Assembly (NCBI GenBank): GCA_021234535.1
Contig: CM037843.1
Coordinates: 25,389,911 to 25,453,910 of the forward strand
Source: Stichopus chloronotus
Taxonomy: Eukaryota > Echinodermata > Holothuroidea > Aspidochirotida > Stichopodidae
Reading direction: 5' to 3'
Length of the DNA stretch: 64,000 nucleotides
A model generated the notes under the pieces. It worked only from the letters and a program-made list of their open reading frames with translations, was not told the DNA's origin and did no database searches. The translations under genes and the position numbers were made by a program. The stretch's first letter is position 1. Each line of letters opens with the position of its first letter. Shown one piece after another: positions 14,316-24,707 of this stretch.

Positions 14316-15283
14316 AAGGCCTGCTTTAAAACCGCCTTTGGTCCCCTCAGTTCTAATACTGGACTACTGCCTCCTTCCCAGTCTGCAGTTCTATGTGCTA
14401 GGAGTGTGGAAGACTGGTGTGTTTTCTGTTTTCTACCCCAGTTTAGTATTATCTTTAAGCATGTATAATTCTGACTGCTCTTCTCGCTTTTAATTTTGTA
14501 TTTTCTCAGATGACTCTGTGTATGATATTGCTCCAATTCCCATCTTAAATATATTACCTTTTACCTCTTGCTTCTGCTAATGTATTGTTGTGATTGTGTG
14601 GTAAAATGAATGCCAACAGCTTTGCTTTACTGCCTCCTTATTGCTGATAAAATAAGACCTTTGACTCACTCTACAACTTTTATGGCTTCGATCTTTTCGA
14701 CCTTTCTTACTCCTGCCACAAATACAAAACATTTCTGGAATGTTGAGTATCACCTACACTGGCAATGAAACAGGTTGCTGATATGGCTGGTATGTGCCTC
14801 ATAGTTTCTGTACAAGACTTGGTGTAAACCTAGACTTACTCCGATCTTCCACTGAGCTGATAGACTTGAAGATGATGTGACCCACAATTCTTGTGGATGG
14901 AGACCAAGACCCATCAGAATCCACTTCTCTTCCAGTTACAAACTATAAGGATAAAGTCTTATTAGAAGTGATTGGTGGTGGAGGGGGTTATCTAGCCAGC
15001 CATATAGCCCATGAGAGAATTAAAGGCCAGCCTGAGGATGTGTCACCATTAATTGCCAGATCCATAAAACCTACACAGGAGATCAAACATTCATCATGCA
15101 TAACAAACATGATTTCTTGATAGTAAGTCCCTGATGAATTTCTTCTAACAAAGAATGTATTTCAATTTGGCTTTTAAGTCTGAGCTTGTAGCTGTATAAA
15201 ATCGACCAAAGCAAGAAAAAGTTGAAGTTCAACTTCAGTGGAGGAGGGTTGACAAAATGCTCGTCTCTTTCAACAGCAAAGTA

Positions 15284-15800
15284 AAATTCACAGCGCGTAC
15301 TCCCTCTGCTCATAAAACCTATGCATTACCATATTGACTATGTTCTAGCATGTGGCAAATTCACAGTGCGTACTCCCTCACCTCATATAACTTATGCATT
15401 TCCCTATTGACCATGGTCTAGCATCTGGCAATTTTGTGTGTGTGTGTGTGTATCTGGCCACCGCCCTTCCGTAATTGCCAGCCTTCTGATCTGCCAGCAA
15501 AGTTTCGAGCTGCTCTCTGCATCTGTGATTATCTACCTTTTGCTTTCAAGTTTTTTCTTCCTGTGTCGATATCCGTGTGACCCTCGTCCTTTTCGATTCT
15601 TCTGGGACTGTTTTGGATGTGTATCCTTTTCTTTGCGTGTTTTTTGCACGTTTGTTTAACACGTGTGTGTTGGGTCTGGACTGGGCCTCAGACCCGCCAT
15701 TGTAGTTACGTTACGTGATTCATTATTACATATGTAACTGTGTTAGGCTTCGTTTTTTGCCATGCTAGACCATGGTCAATACCGAAATGCATAGGTGACG
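15284..15800. repeat. Foldback element with TG microsatellite
   Basis: The left arm holds two tandem versions of AAATTCACAGYGCGTACTCC (about 15286 and 15357), then TATGCATTTCCCTATTGACC, ATGGTCTAGCAT and (TG)n at 15435-15451. The right end at about 15758-15800 has the complement: CATGCTAGACCATGGTCAAT, then ACCGAAATGCATAGGTGACG. A left-arm-only relative lies at 28440-28562, including the same TG run and the phrase TATCTGGCCACC. This makes it a non-autonomous foldback or MITE-like repeat. Confidence 0.6.
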
Positions 15801-16830
15801 TTCTCGCCACAGCGGCATGGAAAACAAGGCCTGTGTACACTTTCAACATTTCAGGACACATTTGTTGATAAAAGTTGCCTCAACACTGTTTCAAAAATTG
15901 TCAACAGTGTGTACGGAGCAAAGAAAGTTGGCAATGTGTATCCCAACGTGTATCCAAAATGTCGTAAATATCAAAATCTTTTTTCCAGCAACATGTGTCC
16001 ATGGTCAAACCAATCAGATAACAGATTTGAATCAGCTGATCCACCACATGTAGTGCTCTAACTTTGAGAAAATGCCCCCCATGCATGGAGTGGAGAAAAT
16101 GATTGAAGTTTGGGAAAGTAGTTCCTGTCTATGGGATATTCAATTGCAAGTGCAAATTGGGAGGTGTTGAACACTATAGGGATGCGATACTGAACCCGAT
16201 TGACTTTATTAGGGGAAAGGATGGCTTAAACATGAGCTTGTCACATTCACCCTTCTGTGACTCGTGAAACAGAGTGAAACAGAAAACACGTGAAAGTTTA
16301 GGTTGAAATGATGTTGGTACCTTTGAGTAATAAGACGCACTTGCTTTTGTGTTGTAATGTGACAGTATATTTGTTATTATGACCAACTGGGCTGGTTTCT
16401 GCCCTATGTATAGGGCACAACGAGCGAATTTTGTTTTCTGTTTCCGTCGGCGAAATTGATTTTTTTTTTCTTTCGGCAGGGCACTATGTAGTAGATGGAG
16501 CACCAGAAACTTTGTCATAGTTTTGTGGCGGAAAATAAGATTTTCGTTGGAAGATTACACAGTGCATTAAGGGCACTAAGAATTTGGGATCTTTTGTCAT
16601 GTTCTTGTGTCCTCTTCTCATGGAGAATTTGAAATGAATGCACAGAAGAAAACAGTTCAGCACATGCTTCGATCGATAATTGTGAAGACTACTTAATTTT
16701 CAACTCTTAAAAACATTAATACCTCACCCCACCTCCTTCAGAAGTCATTTTAAACACAGTTTCAATAATCAATTTAAATAAAATGTAGTACACATTCCCC
16801 TGTAACAAAGACCACATAAAACTATCACAG

Positions 16831-17015
16831 ATTTGTGGTGAGACTTGACTCAGCCCTATGAGGGCAAGCATGCTTGTAGAGGATGTGGTGTCAGAATAAA
16901 TTTTGGTTGCACTTTGATCTAGGTCAAATTTAATGCATTATTGAAGCAAGGGGTAAGTATTATCACTCATGAGTACCCACACCAGTGAGTTGTGGGGAAT
17001 TTGTGGTGAGACTTG
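16831..17015 (+). mobile_element. Foldback-family insertion with 17-bp flanking direct repeats
   Basis: The repeat body (16848-16998) carries TCAGAATAAATTTTGG, GCAAGGGGTAAGTAT and the ACCCACACCAGTGAGTTG terminus. It is bracketed by identical 17-mers ATTTGTGGTGAGACTTG at 16831-16847 and 16999-17015. A target duplication this long is unusual for a DNA-transposon MITE and more like retro-insertion; alternatively the flanks are a coincidental local duplication. Confidence 0.55.
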
Positions 17016-17895
17016 GCTTGGCCATGCCATAGCTAATCCTTTGACGAGAAAACTGTTTATTATAACCCAAAGCAACTCCTTTTAAGGATGACTTCAACTT
17101 GAGTTTGCTCATGCAAGGTCGCCGGTATGCATTGAATTAATACAGGAGAGCCTGTCTTCTAATCTGTGTTCGTTCAAGAGACAGTGGTAAGCCCCCTGCT
17201 GCTCTGTCTCTCTTGGTGATCCAGAGCTCTGTCCAATAGCTTTTGATTTGGGGTTCACTGTTTCTTTCCCCTTTCTGCAACAACTGCCAATATTGTTGCA
17301 GCTACTCCCAAAAGACATCTTCTCCATAGTAAAGCCTCTGTCTTTCTTCCAAAGTCCTGCTTTCCTGCTAGTCTTTTAACATGTCATGGACACATGTTGC
17401 TTTGTGTGTTGCAACTTGTGTCTGTGACATGTATGGTGTGCAGTGTTGACTCTAATGAATTGAACCTGGGAGGGGAATCCCTCTCTTCAAAATTTTTGGG
17501 AGGGATTTTCAAAATCAAGGAGGGGGTTGTCACTTGGTAAAGGTCCCGTTGCAATTTGTTGTGTTGTATTTATAATTGAACAGCGATCTCAGCTGTGGAA
17601 AAGTATGCGGGAACTCCCACATAAGATTTGTCATTGTTCACTATTCAGGAGATAAATGCAGGATTCATGCAATCCCGCTTCTTAGCATGTACATTGGGGT
17701 AGTGTGTACTGTACAAGAACAAAATCCCCTTGTGCAGGTGTGTCAGCTACATGTGTTGACTCATGTGGGCCTAGCCTGAAAAGTTGATAGCGTTCACAGA
17801 CTTTTAGGGACCCACAGTAAAGGAAAATTTAATTTAAAACAGACTGTTCTGTCCACTTCAAAGAATACCTTGCCAAAATTTAGCTGTTATGTCAC

Positions 17896-18247
17896 TTAAA
17901 GGGAAATAAGGCGTTTATTTCACAGATAACAACCATGTTTTTAAAACCAATGTTTGTGGACCAAGAGTGATAGAGTATTCAAAATAAGGAAGGACAATGG
18001 CCTTCTTTTCAAGAAATAAGCTCCTCACAGATAGAAATTTAGTTATTTGTTACTCAACACTAATTTGTTCACCCAAACTTTTCAAAATTCAAATGATGCA
18101 TCTTCCGTTACTCATCACGTGCATATTTTTTTGAGGAAAAGAAGCTTTTGTAGATGTTGATCGATGAGACTGAATGATTTACCAATGTTTAAAGCTGTTT
18201 TCTTTGTATGTCATGTTGGTATATTCTATACCCCCATTTCCCTTTAA
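17896..18247 (+). mobile_element. TTAA-flanked MITE, copy 1
   Basis: The element starts TTAA-AGGGAAATAAGGCG and ends ATTTCCCT-TTAA, 352 bp including the flanking TTAA. The interior (TTCAAGAAATAAG, ATGATGCATCTTCCG, TGAGGAAAAGAAGC) matches four other copies in the window. TTAA duplication is the hallmark of piggyBac-class integration; with no coding capacity this is a non-autonomous element. The right terminal repeat has drifted (ATACCCCCATTTCCC). Confidence 0.8.
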
Positions 18248-19126
18248 CACTCATTCAATTTACTGAAGACATAACATGTTTATAGCTTATTAGGAGGAAG
18301 GACTGCATGCAGCAGTGTGCAAAGTTTTCCTGGAAACTACTTATCTTTCCCTGCCCCCCCTCTTCTGACAGGGTAAAATGAAAAAAGTCTCTGGAGAAAC
18401 TGGGACTCAGTGTACTTTGTTTACTCCGTGAATAAACTAAATTTCCTTTATCCTCTTTAAACGATGGTTTAGTAATAGTGAGAGAAAAACACTCTCTTGA
18501 TAAATTGTCTTGTCACAAGGGATGCAGATATGATCGTTCGCACCACCTACCAGGGAATAATGTTTTTGCATTTTGTGTAAAAACATTGACACTTTTAAGT
18601 ATGGTTTTCATAAATGACACAAAAAAGATGTAGTTTGAATAAAATATAGTGGACATGAGTGCTCTTTTCATGCTTGCCTATAATGCATATCTGTTTGAAG
18701 GAGATTTATAGATTATTTATTGACAGATGTTTTTCATAGCCTTTTGTTCTTGTTTGGTTAAGTTAATCGTTCAGAGATTGTTGTACAAAAGAAGAGCAAA
18801 AACAGCCCATTTGATGGTGGGTGTATATGGTCTGTTCTATGGTAGGTATGGTTTGCTAACTTCCTCTATTACCACAACCATTTTGTAATGACATTGACTT
18901 TTGAATACTAGAAACATCACAAATAGATTACCTCACACAACATTGAGCCAACATTTCATTTGCAGGTGGAGGTTTGGTTGAAAGTGTAGTAGAATGTTGG
19001 AAAAGATCTCACAGTTATTTCTAGATGATGAGATACTGTCCATAGATTTAGGCTATGTGAGTTTATGAGCAATTTCTGAGTATCAGGCCCATGGCATCTA
19101 CCCATGTTCTCATTTGTCTTTTTTAG

Positions 19127-19236
19127 GGTCACCAGCAGACAGAGCTGACCTGGAAGTTGGAGATGAGATCATGGAAGTCAATGGTAACACTCTGAAGAAT
19201 GCAACACACTCTGAGGTTATTACACACATTCAACAG
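19127..19236 (+). CDS. PALS1: PALS1-like exon 2: core of the extra N-terminal PDZ
   Basis: The exon encodes residues 38-74 (entered in phase 1, left in phase 0). The sequence GSPADRADLEVGDEIMEVNG is an almost textbook PDZ core, and the continuation NTLKNATHSEVITHIQQ supplies the alphaB helix. His65 falls at the alphaB1 position, which predicts a class I ligand preference. The THxEVIxxI phrase resembles harmonin-type PDZ domains more than MAGUK p55 ones; that comparison is from memory. The acceptor is TTTTAG and the donor GTAAGG. A 340-bp TIR element begins only 34 bp beyond the donor. Confidence 0.88.
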
Positions 19237-19269
19237 GTAAGGTGTCCTCATTTTTCTTTTCAATGTCTG

Positions 19270-19607
19270 AAGGCCCTTTCACACTAGATGCCATGCAATG
19301 TGATCAGATAAGATGCTATGGGATGAAAATGATGTGCAGCAATATTTTTGTTTTTGCACTGCAGGAGACTTTGTCTTTATTGCCTAGCAATTTTGCGATT
19401 GTTTTGTTAATCATGTGGTTATATGGAGGACAACGATTGGTCACAAGGAAAAAATTACCATGATAAAAGTTGAAATTTTTTATCATCTAGTGTCGTATCA
19501 TGTCGCTTCGTATCGCCCTGTTGTGAAAACGTCTCTGTAATGACATTATTTCAACTTTCTTTGTCATGTGGTTTGGCATCATTTCGCGCCTAGTGTGAAA
19601 GTGCTTT
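19270..19607. mobile_element. Non-autonomous TIR element (hAT or Harbinger-like ends)
   Basis: Left end AAGGCCCTTTCACACTAG (19270-19287) and right end CCTAGTGTGAAAGTGCTTT (19589-19607) are inverted repeats with about two mismatches. The 340-bp interior has no coding capacity. The 'CTTTCACACTAG' terminus is common among hAT- and PIF/Harbinger-derived MITEs. I could not define a clean target duplication, so the superfamily stays open. Confidence 0.65.
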
Positions 19608-19776
19608 GAAAGAATATTTGTCAATGAAGAATGTCCAGCAGACAGGATATTAAAATTGAAACAGAGGGAACTGTGTTTACTTTTGTTGACCCTTCAAGCT
19701 GTGTAGAATTTGTTGCTGTTTGGGGACAGGAACACCGGGCCTTAGGGTGTGTTTTTCTAATTACTTGAAACTGCAT

Positions 19777-20131
19777 GTAAAGGGAAATAGGGCATTTAGA
19801 ATATAACCACATGGCATACAAACAAAATAGCTTTAATCATTATTAAACCGTGCTGTCTCATCAATAAACATCTGCAAGAGCTTCATCTCCTCAAAACATT
19901 ATGCATGTGGTGAGTAAGGGAAAATGCATCATTTGAATTTTGAAAAATTTGGGTGAACAAATTTATATTGTTGAGCAACAAATAACTGAATTTCTATCTG
20001 TGAGAAACTTATTTCTTGAAAAGAAGGCTACAATGCTTCCTTGTGTTGAATGTTCTGTCCTACTACCTTTACAAACACTGGTTTTAAATCTATGTTTGTT
20101 TTCTGTAAAACTAGTGCCTCATTTCCCTTGA
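19777..20131 (-). mobile_element. TTAA-flanked MITE, copy 2 (inverted, worn ends)
   Basis: This is the same family as 17896-18247 read on the minus strand: CAACAATATAAATTTG, TTCACCCAAATTTTTC and GATGCATTTTCCC on that strand correspond to interior landmarks of the other copies. The plus-strand ends read GTAAAGGGAAATAGGGC and ATTTCCCTTGA, so both flanking TTAA motifs have decayed. Confidence 0.75.
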
Positions 20132-20616
20132 AGCTCTGTATAGATTTCTGTGGGGGGTGGGTGAGGTTCTTGACAAAGAGACCCTAGCAGTTTAGCATGC
20201 TTCTAACCTTATGTAATTCTCTGACAAAAATTAGATATCCCTGTGAAAGGACCCCCAAATTTTCTCTAGTTTCCAGCCCAAACAAAATCAGTTTCCCCGA
20301 CAAAAGGCACAGTTGTTGTTTGCTTCACATGCTGTGTAATTTGTAGGTCTATGTATTTACCACATGATGCACATAGTGCACAATGTAAAATTCAACGAAA
20401 ATCAAATATCCCTTCCCCCTTTGGAAGCACTGCCCTTATCTGTGACTCATTTTATCCCCTCACTTTCTGAGACATGCCGATCGGTGACTGTGGATTTATG
20501 TTTTAATCAATAGTTAGTGTAATGGTAGTATTGTTTATTCCTCTTTGATGATACTTGGAATTATTTTGTTTAAACCTGCCTTAGAACTGTCTAGCCCAGA
20601 GTGGTCAGGTCTTTTT

Positions 20617-21130
20617 GATTCCTTGCCAAAGGCAGGCAAGGAATGTATGCGATGGTGATGGTGTGTGTGTGAGGGTGTGTGTATGTTCCTGTGTATGTGA
20701 CACCCTGGCTTGAAAACGTGGTATTTCAAAAAGGAAAATGTGCCTTGTGTTGGTAGTCCATTGTGAGTAGACAATCCCTATAGTTTTTCATGCAGGTCAA
20801 AGGTCATTTGAGGTCACAGAGCTTAAAGTATGAAAACCAGTCAAAGGGATACATCTCAGTAATGGAATGTTACTGAAATTTCAGAGTGTTATTGTTTGTA
20901 GCACTTAGTAAGCAGATTATCTCTCTCATTTTTATGGAGGTCAAAGGTCATTTGAGGTCAATAAAAGACATAGTTTTAAAACCATGTAAACAAAGTATTT
21001 CAAGGAGAGATAGGTGCTTGAACTTCAAAGGTGTTGCGTTGGTAGTCCACTGTAGGTAGATGACCTCTATCATTTTTCACGGAGGGTAAAGGTCATCTGA
21101 GGTTAAAGTAGGAAAACATGATCGATTTCT
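20617..21130 (+). repeat. 145-bp receptor-site repeat element, head plus about three units
   Basis: The head GATTCCTTGCC (20617-20627) is followed by its complement GGCAAGGAAT (20635-20644), then TATGCGATGGTGATGG and a TG/AG-rich microsatellite. Three worn units follow, with AGGTCAAAGGTCATTTGAGG at about 20794 and 20938 and a weaker version at about 21083, so spacing is close to 145 bp. The matching hairpin tail lies at 21902-21932, which would make the whole insertion about 1.3 kb. Confidence 0.75.
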
Positions 21131-21901
21131 CAGCAACTGATGTAACTAGCACTTCAGACTGTCAGAATTGGTAGCAGTTCATGAGAAGATGTTCTCTATT
21201 ATTTGAATTGCCTATGGGAAACTAAGAAAATCATGTTTTCATATTTAGTCAAATGTTGAAATCACAGAGTTAATGATCCTACAGATATGTATTTGTAGCG
21301 AAAGCCGACAGTTGTGGACCTACTTGTTTAACAATTGTGTAATATTTGGGGGAAGTCAAGTGTCACATCTTGTCATCACTGAAATGTAATATGATGGATC
21401 ATTCCCATCTGCCCTCCCCCCTTGCTCCTTGCCAAGAAGTAGATGTTTAATGGCAGGTAAATGTTGCTAAATCGAATTTGGTCTCATTTTCTTCAATATG
21501 CTATTAAAAGCCCTGTTTTTTCATAGCCCTCTCAAATCAATCATGTAATGCAGCTTTTAAGATTTTCCTCTACTTATTTGCCAGCAACTCCCTGTCAAGA
21601 TTAGCTTAGTAATATGTTTACGTCACCTTCCCCCTTCACCTTTTCCTAAGGGAACTACCCTTAAGCAGGCCTTTTTCAGGCTCTTATCCAGACTTTGGTG
21701 TCAGGAACTTTCTGTCAACATTACTACCTTGGTTTGATGACAGACATCATTAGCACAAGTTTCATATGTGGCTTACATTTATGGTTTACCGTTCTTGGGT
21801 TCTGTTTTTCTTTGCTATGGTTGCTTTCCTTCTCCCACGGTTGCTTTTGTTTAAAGTGCCTGTATACATTTGTTTTGAAAAAAAAAAAGGAGATCTATAT
21901 T

Positions 21902-21932
21902 GGCAAGGAATCACAAAGTCCTCTGACTTTCT
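21902..21932 (+). repeat. Hairpin tail of the receptor-site repeat element
   Basis: GGCAAGGAATC is the exact complement of the element's head GATTCCTTGCC. It is followed by the hairpin AAAGTC-CTCT-GACTTT (21915-21930) and CTGG. Identical architecture occurs at 40139-40172 and 55462-55495. Confidence 0.75.
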
Positions 21933-22144
21933 GGTTTCTCTTTGGTATCCTTGACTCCAATATTTCATCAAACTTGATCTCTCCCTCACATTCCAAAGTT
22001 TGGTTTTCTCAAGGTTCTGAAAATATAAGTGTCCTCAGGGTATTGTTTGTGTTGCAACTGTTGTTCTATTGATGACCTGAGGTAACCATACAGAAAATGT
22101 ACTGTTTGCCAAACCTCAAGTCTTTGTAAGCAGAACAAAGTAAC

Positions 22145-22497
22145 TTAAAGGGAAATAGGGCGTTTGTTTTACAGAAAACATCCATATTATTTAAACCAAT
22201 GTTTGTGGACGCAGAATGATAGATGATTCAAGATAAGGAAGGACCGTAGCCTTCTTTTCAAGAAATAAGTTTCTCACAGATAGAAACTCAGTTATTTTTT
22301 GCTCAACACCAATTTGTTCACCCAAACTTTCCAAAATTCAAATGATGCATCTTCCGTTACTCATCACATGCATAATGTTTTGAGGAGATGAAGCTTTGGC
22401 AGGTGTTTATTTATGAGACTGAATGATTTAAAAATGACTAAAACTATTTCTTTTGTATGTCATGTTGGTGTATTCTAAACGCCCTATTTCCCTTTAA
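22145..22497 (+). mobile_element. TTAA-flanked MITE, copy 3
   Basis: The ends TTAA-AGGGAAATAGGGCGTTT and AAACGCCCTATTTCCCT-TTAA are perfect 17-bp inverted repeats inside TTAA on both sides (353 bp overall). This is the cleanest copy and defines the terminal repeats of the family. Confidence 0.85.
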
Positions 22498-24229
22498 GTA
22501 ACAAGGTGGATGGACTGTACCCAGCTTTTGGATAACTTATATACCAAAATCCTGCCAAACTTTTAAGTTTGAGGTAGGACTGAGTTCAAGAATTCGGGGT
22601 ATTGGCAGATGGTGTCAATTCTTTTTTTGTTGCCGGACACCCTTTGTTTTCTGCATTATTTCATAGCTGGATTTCTTGTGCAGTTTCAATTGTATTCCGG
22701 AGGACATTTTTTTCAGAGTTACTAAAACTCCAGTTCTTCTCAGTAATACAATGATTCTAACAGAGGTGTCATAAAAAAAAAAAAAAACAACAAAGGTCCT
22801 AAACTGTTTAGGAGGTATGATGTATGGCTCAGCCTTTCCATCTGCGGCGGTTAAAGCCGACAAATTTGGAAACTGTGTTTGTGGATTCAAAGTGAAGTGG
22901 ATGAGAAAAGTTTATCAGTGATTGTTGACACCATGAGTCACTTTTACCATTACATTTTGTTGATTATACACACTAGGAAAACAGGTTTGGAGGTACTGCA
23001 CAAGAAGGTTCTAATCTAGCGGAGGCTTAGTTGGTTAGGATGGATTTCATCATGCAGCACTGATATTGTTATTGGCATGATTCCAAGATTCAGAGATAAC
23101 TTAAATGATAAAGAGAGAGAAGAAAGAAACAGGGAAGGTTTTGGATCTGATGAGAGGTTGTGGGTTATGTAGAGAAAAGTTCAGAAACCATGAAGTGATT
23201 GCATGAGCACAGAAAAGTCAGAAGGATAAGATTATGCTTGATTGTAATTTTTTCCTTATTTTTAAATGTACAAGCCAGGTTGTTCATTGGTGGAATATGT
23301 AATCCAGGGAACAAAAATGACAGTAGCTACTTTGAAAAAGCCACAGAAATGGCATAAAAACAGTAAAAACAGAAATCATACTTAAAAAGTAATGATTCTT
23401 ATTGTAAGTGCCCTACATGCAACAGTACTGGTCTCACTGGTGTATCAAAAACATACTACTCAAGTCGTAACTCCTTGATGGGTATCAGGAATTGTATTTA
23501 GTGAAACAAAGCACTGTATTAACATATAAACTACAAACTGATGGCCTCATTGCAGTGTCAGTGATCAGCTGTTTTGAGTAGCTAAATATTCATTACCAGT
23601 TTACTTCCCATTGGCTTGTTCAAAGCAGTGCTCAGTTAAAGGTGAATAGAAACTGTCCACTAGTACACTATTGCACATTATCATGCACTTTGAGTCTTTC
23701 TGTTAGAAGACTTTGAAACGGCAGAATTTACCACCTACTGCAAAACCTACTTTTTAACCCACATTGTCAGAATCATGCAATTGAAAAACACTAAACTTGT
23801 TAATGTTTTTACTTTTTGCCTACACACACTATCACTTCAAGAGAGGGGATGGGTTATACTGTTGATTTAATAAGAGGACCTGAGAAGGTAGAGTAAGGAC
23901 AGTGAATGGAGGAAGCAAGGTTGTGTGCTTTTTGTGTTTAGATTTGAAGAGATAGGAATGACCCAACCATAGAAACATAACAAGAGAACCTTATCAATAG
24001 CTAGTGTAAGTGGTGGTCTGGTCTGCAAGTAACTTTACAAGTATCATGGTGCACACACTGGTATGGAATCCTACTAACTGCTGGTGCTGAATATGGACTT
24101 AAAAAATGTTTTGGCTAGAAAGTTTCCACAGAAACAAAAGTTGAAGTGAGTAGAGGGGTTTTTTTTTTTTTCAACATTCGTGTTACCCTTTGTGACCAAT
24201 AGGTGATTTTTTTTTTTTCTCTGTTTCAG

Positions 24230-24287
24230 TGCGTTAAGTCCAGGACCATTTGCTTGAGAGTGAAAAGGAAAATGATGACTGAAGCAG
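24230..24287 (+). CDS. PALS1: PALS1-like exon 3: last strand of the extra PDZ
   Basis: The exon encodes CVKSRTICLRVKRKMMTEA (residues 75-93) plus one base, phase 0 in and phase 1 out, with acceptor TTTCAG and donor GTAAGC. RTICLRVKRK is the closing beta strand expected after the alphaB helix of exon 2, so exons 1-3 together make one PDZ module of roughly residues 17-88. A TTAA MITE begins 67 bp after the donor. The following 23-kb intron joins this module to the linker exon in a compatible phase. Confidence 0.82.
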
Positions 24288-24354
24288 GTAAGCAACTTAA
24301 TGTAACTTGGAATTTACCATCACTATGTTGTACTGTAGATAGAACCTTCCTTTC

Positions 24355-24707
24355 TTAAAGGGAAATAAGGCGTTTGTTTCACGGAAAACAAACATATTTT
24401 CAAAACCAATGTTTGTGGACATAGAATGATAGGTTATTCAAAGTAAGGAAGGACAGTAGCCTTCTTTTCAAAAACTAAGTTTCCCACAGAGAGAAATTCA
24501 GTTGTTTGTTGCTCAACAAGAATTTGTTCACCCAAACTTTTCAAAATTCAAATGATGCATCTTCCGTTACTCAACACGTGCAGAATGTTTTGAGGAGATG
24601 AAGCTTTTGTAGATGTTTATTGATAAGACTGAATGGTTTGACAATGATTAAGGCTATTTTCTTTGTATGCCATGTTGGTATATTCTAAACGCCCTATTTC
24701 CCTTTAA
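24355..24707 (+). mobile_element. TTAA-flanked MITE, copy 4
   Basis: The left end is TTAA-AGGGAAATAAGGCGTTT and the right end AAACGCCCTATTTCCCT-TTAA, 353 bp. The interior aligns by eye with copies 1, 3 and 5 throughout. It sits just downstream of exon 3. Confidence 0.85.

Larger units (their letters stand above)
3268..19126 (+). other. PALS1: Intron 1 (15.9 kb)
   Basis: The intron runs from donor GTAAGC to acceptor TTTTAG. It holds a degenerate receptor-site tandem repeat (about 10030-11010), foldback MITE copies near 13298-13413 and 16848-16998, a paired-hairpin patch at 14120-14315, a foldback element at 15284-15800 with a TG microsatellite, and a TTAA MITE at 17896-18247. Homopolymer runs occur at 5724-5733 (G) and 6770-6786 (A). 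Open frames exist, the longest being 9010-9531, but none looks like a conserved protein. No alternative exon was recognised in the rest (3300-9900, 11100-13200, 18250-19100). Confidence 0.6.
19237..24229 (+). other. PALS1: Intron 2 (5.0 kb)
   Basis: The intron contains a TIR element at 19270-19607, a minus-orientation TTAA MITE at 19777-20131, a receptor-site tandem repeat with head at 20617 and tail at 21902-21932, and a TTAA MITE at 22145-22497. The stretch 22500-24160 has no recognisable repeat or exon. A polypyrimidine tract precedes the acceptor CAG at 24227-24229. Confidence 0.65.
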
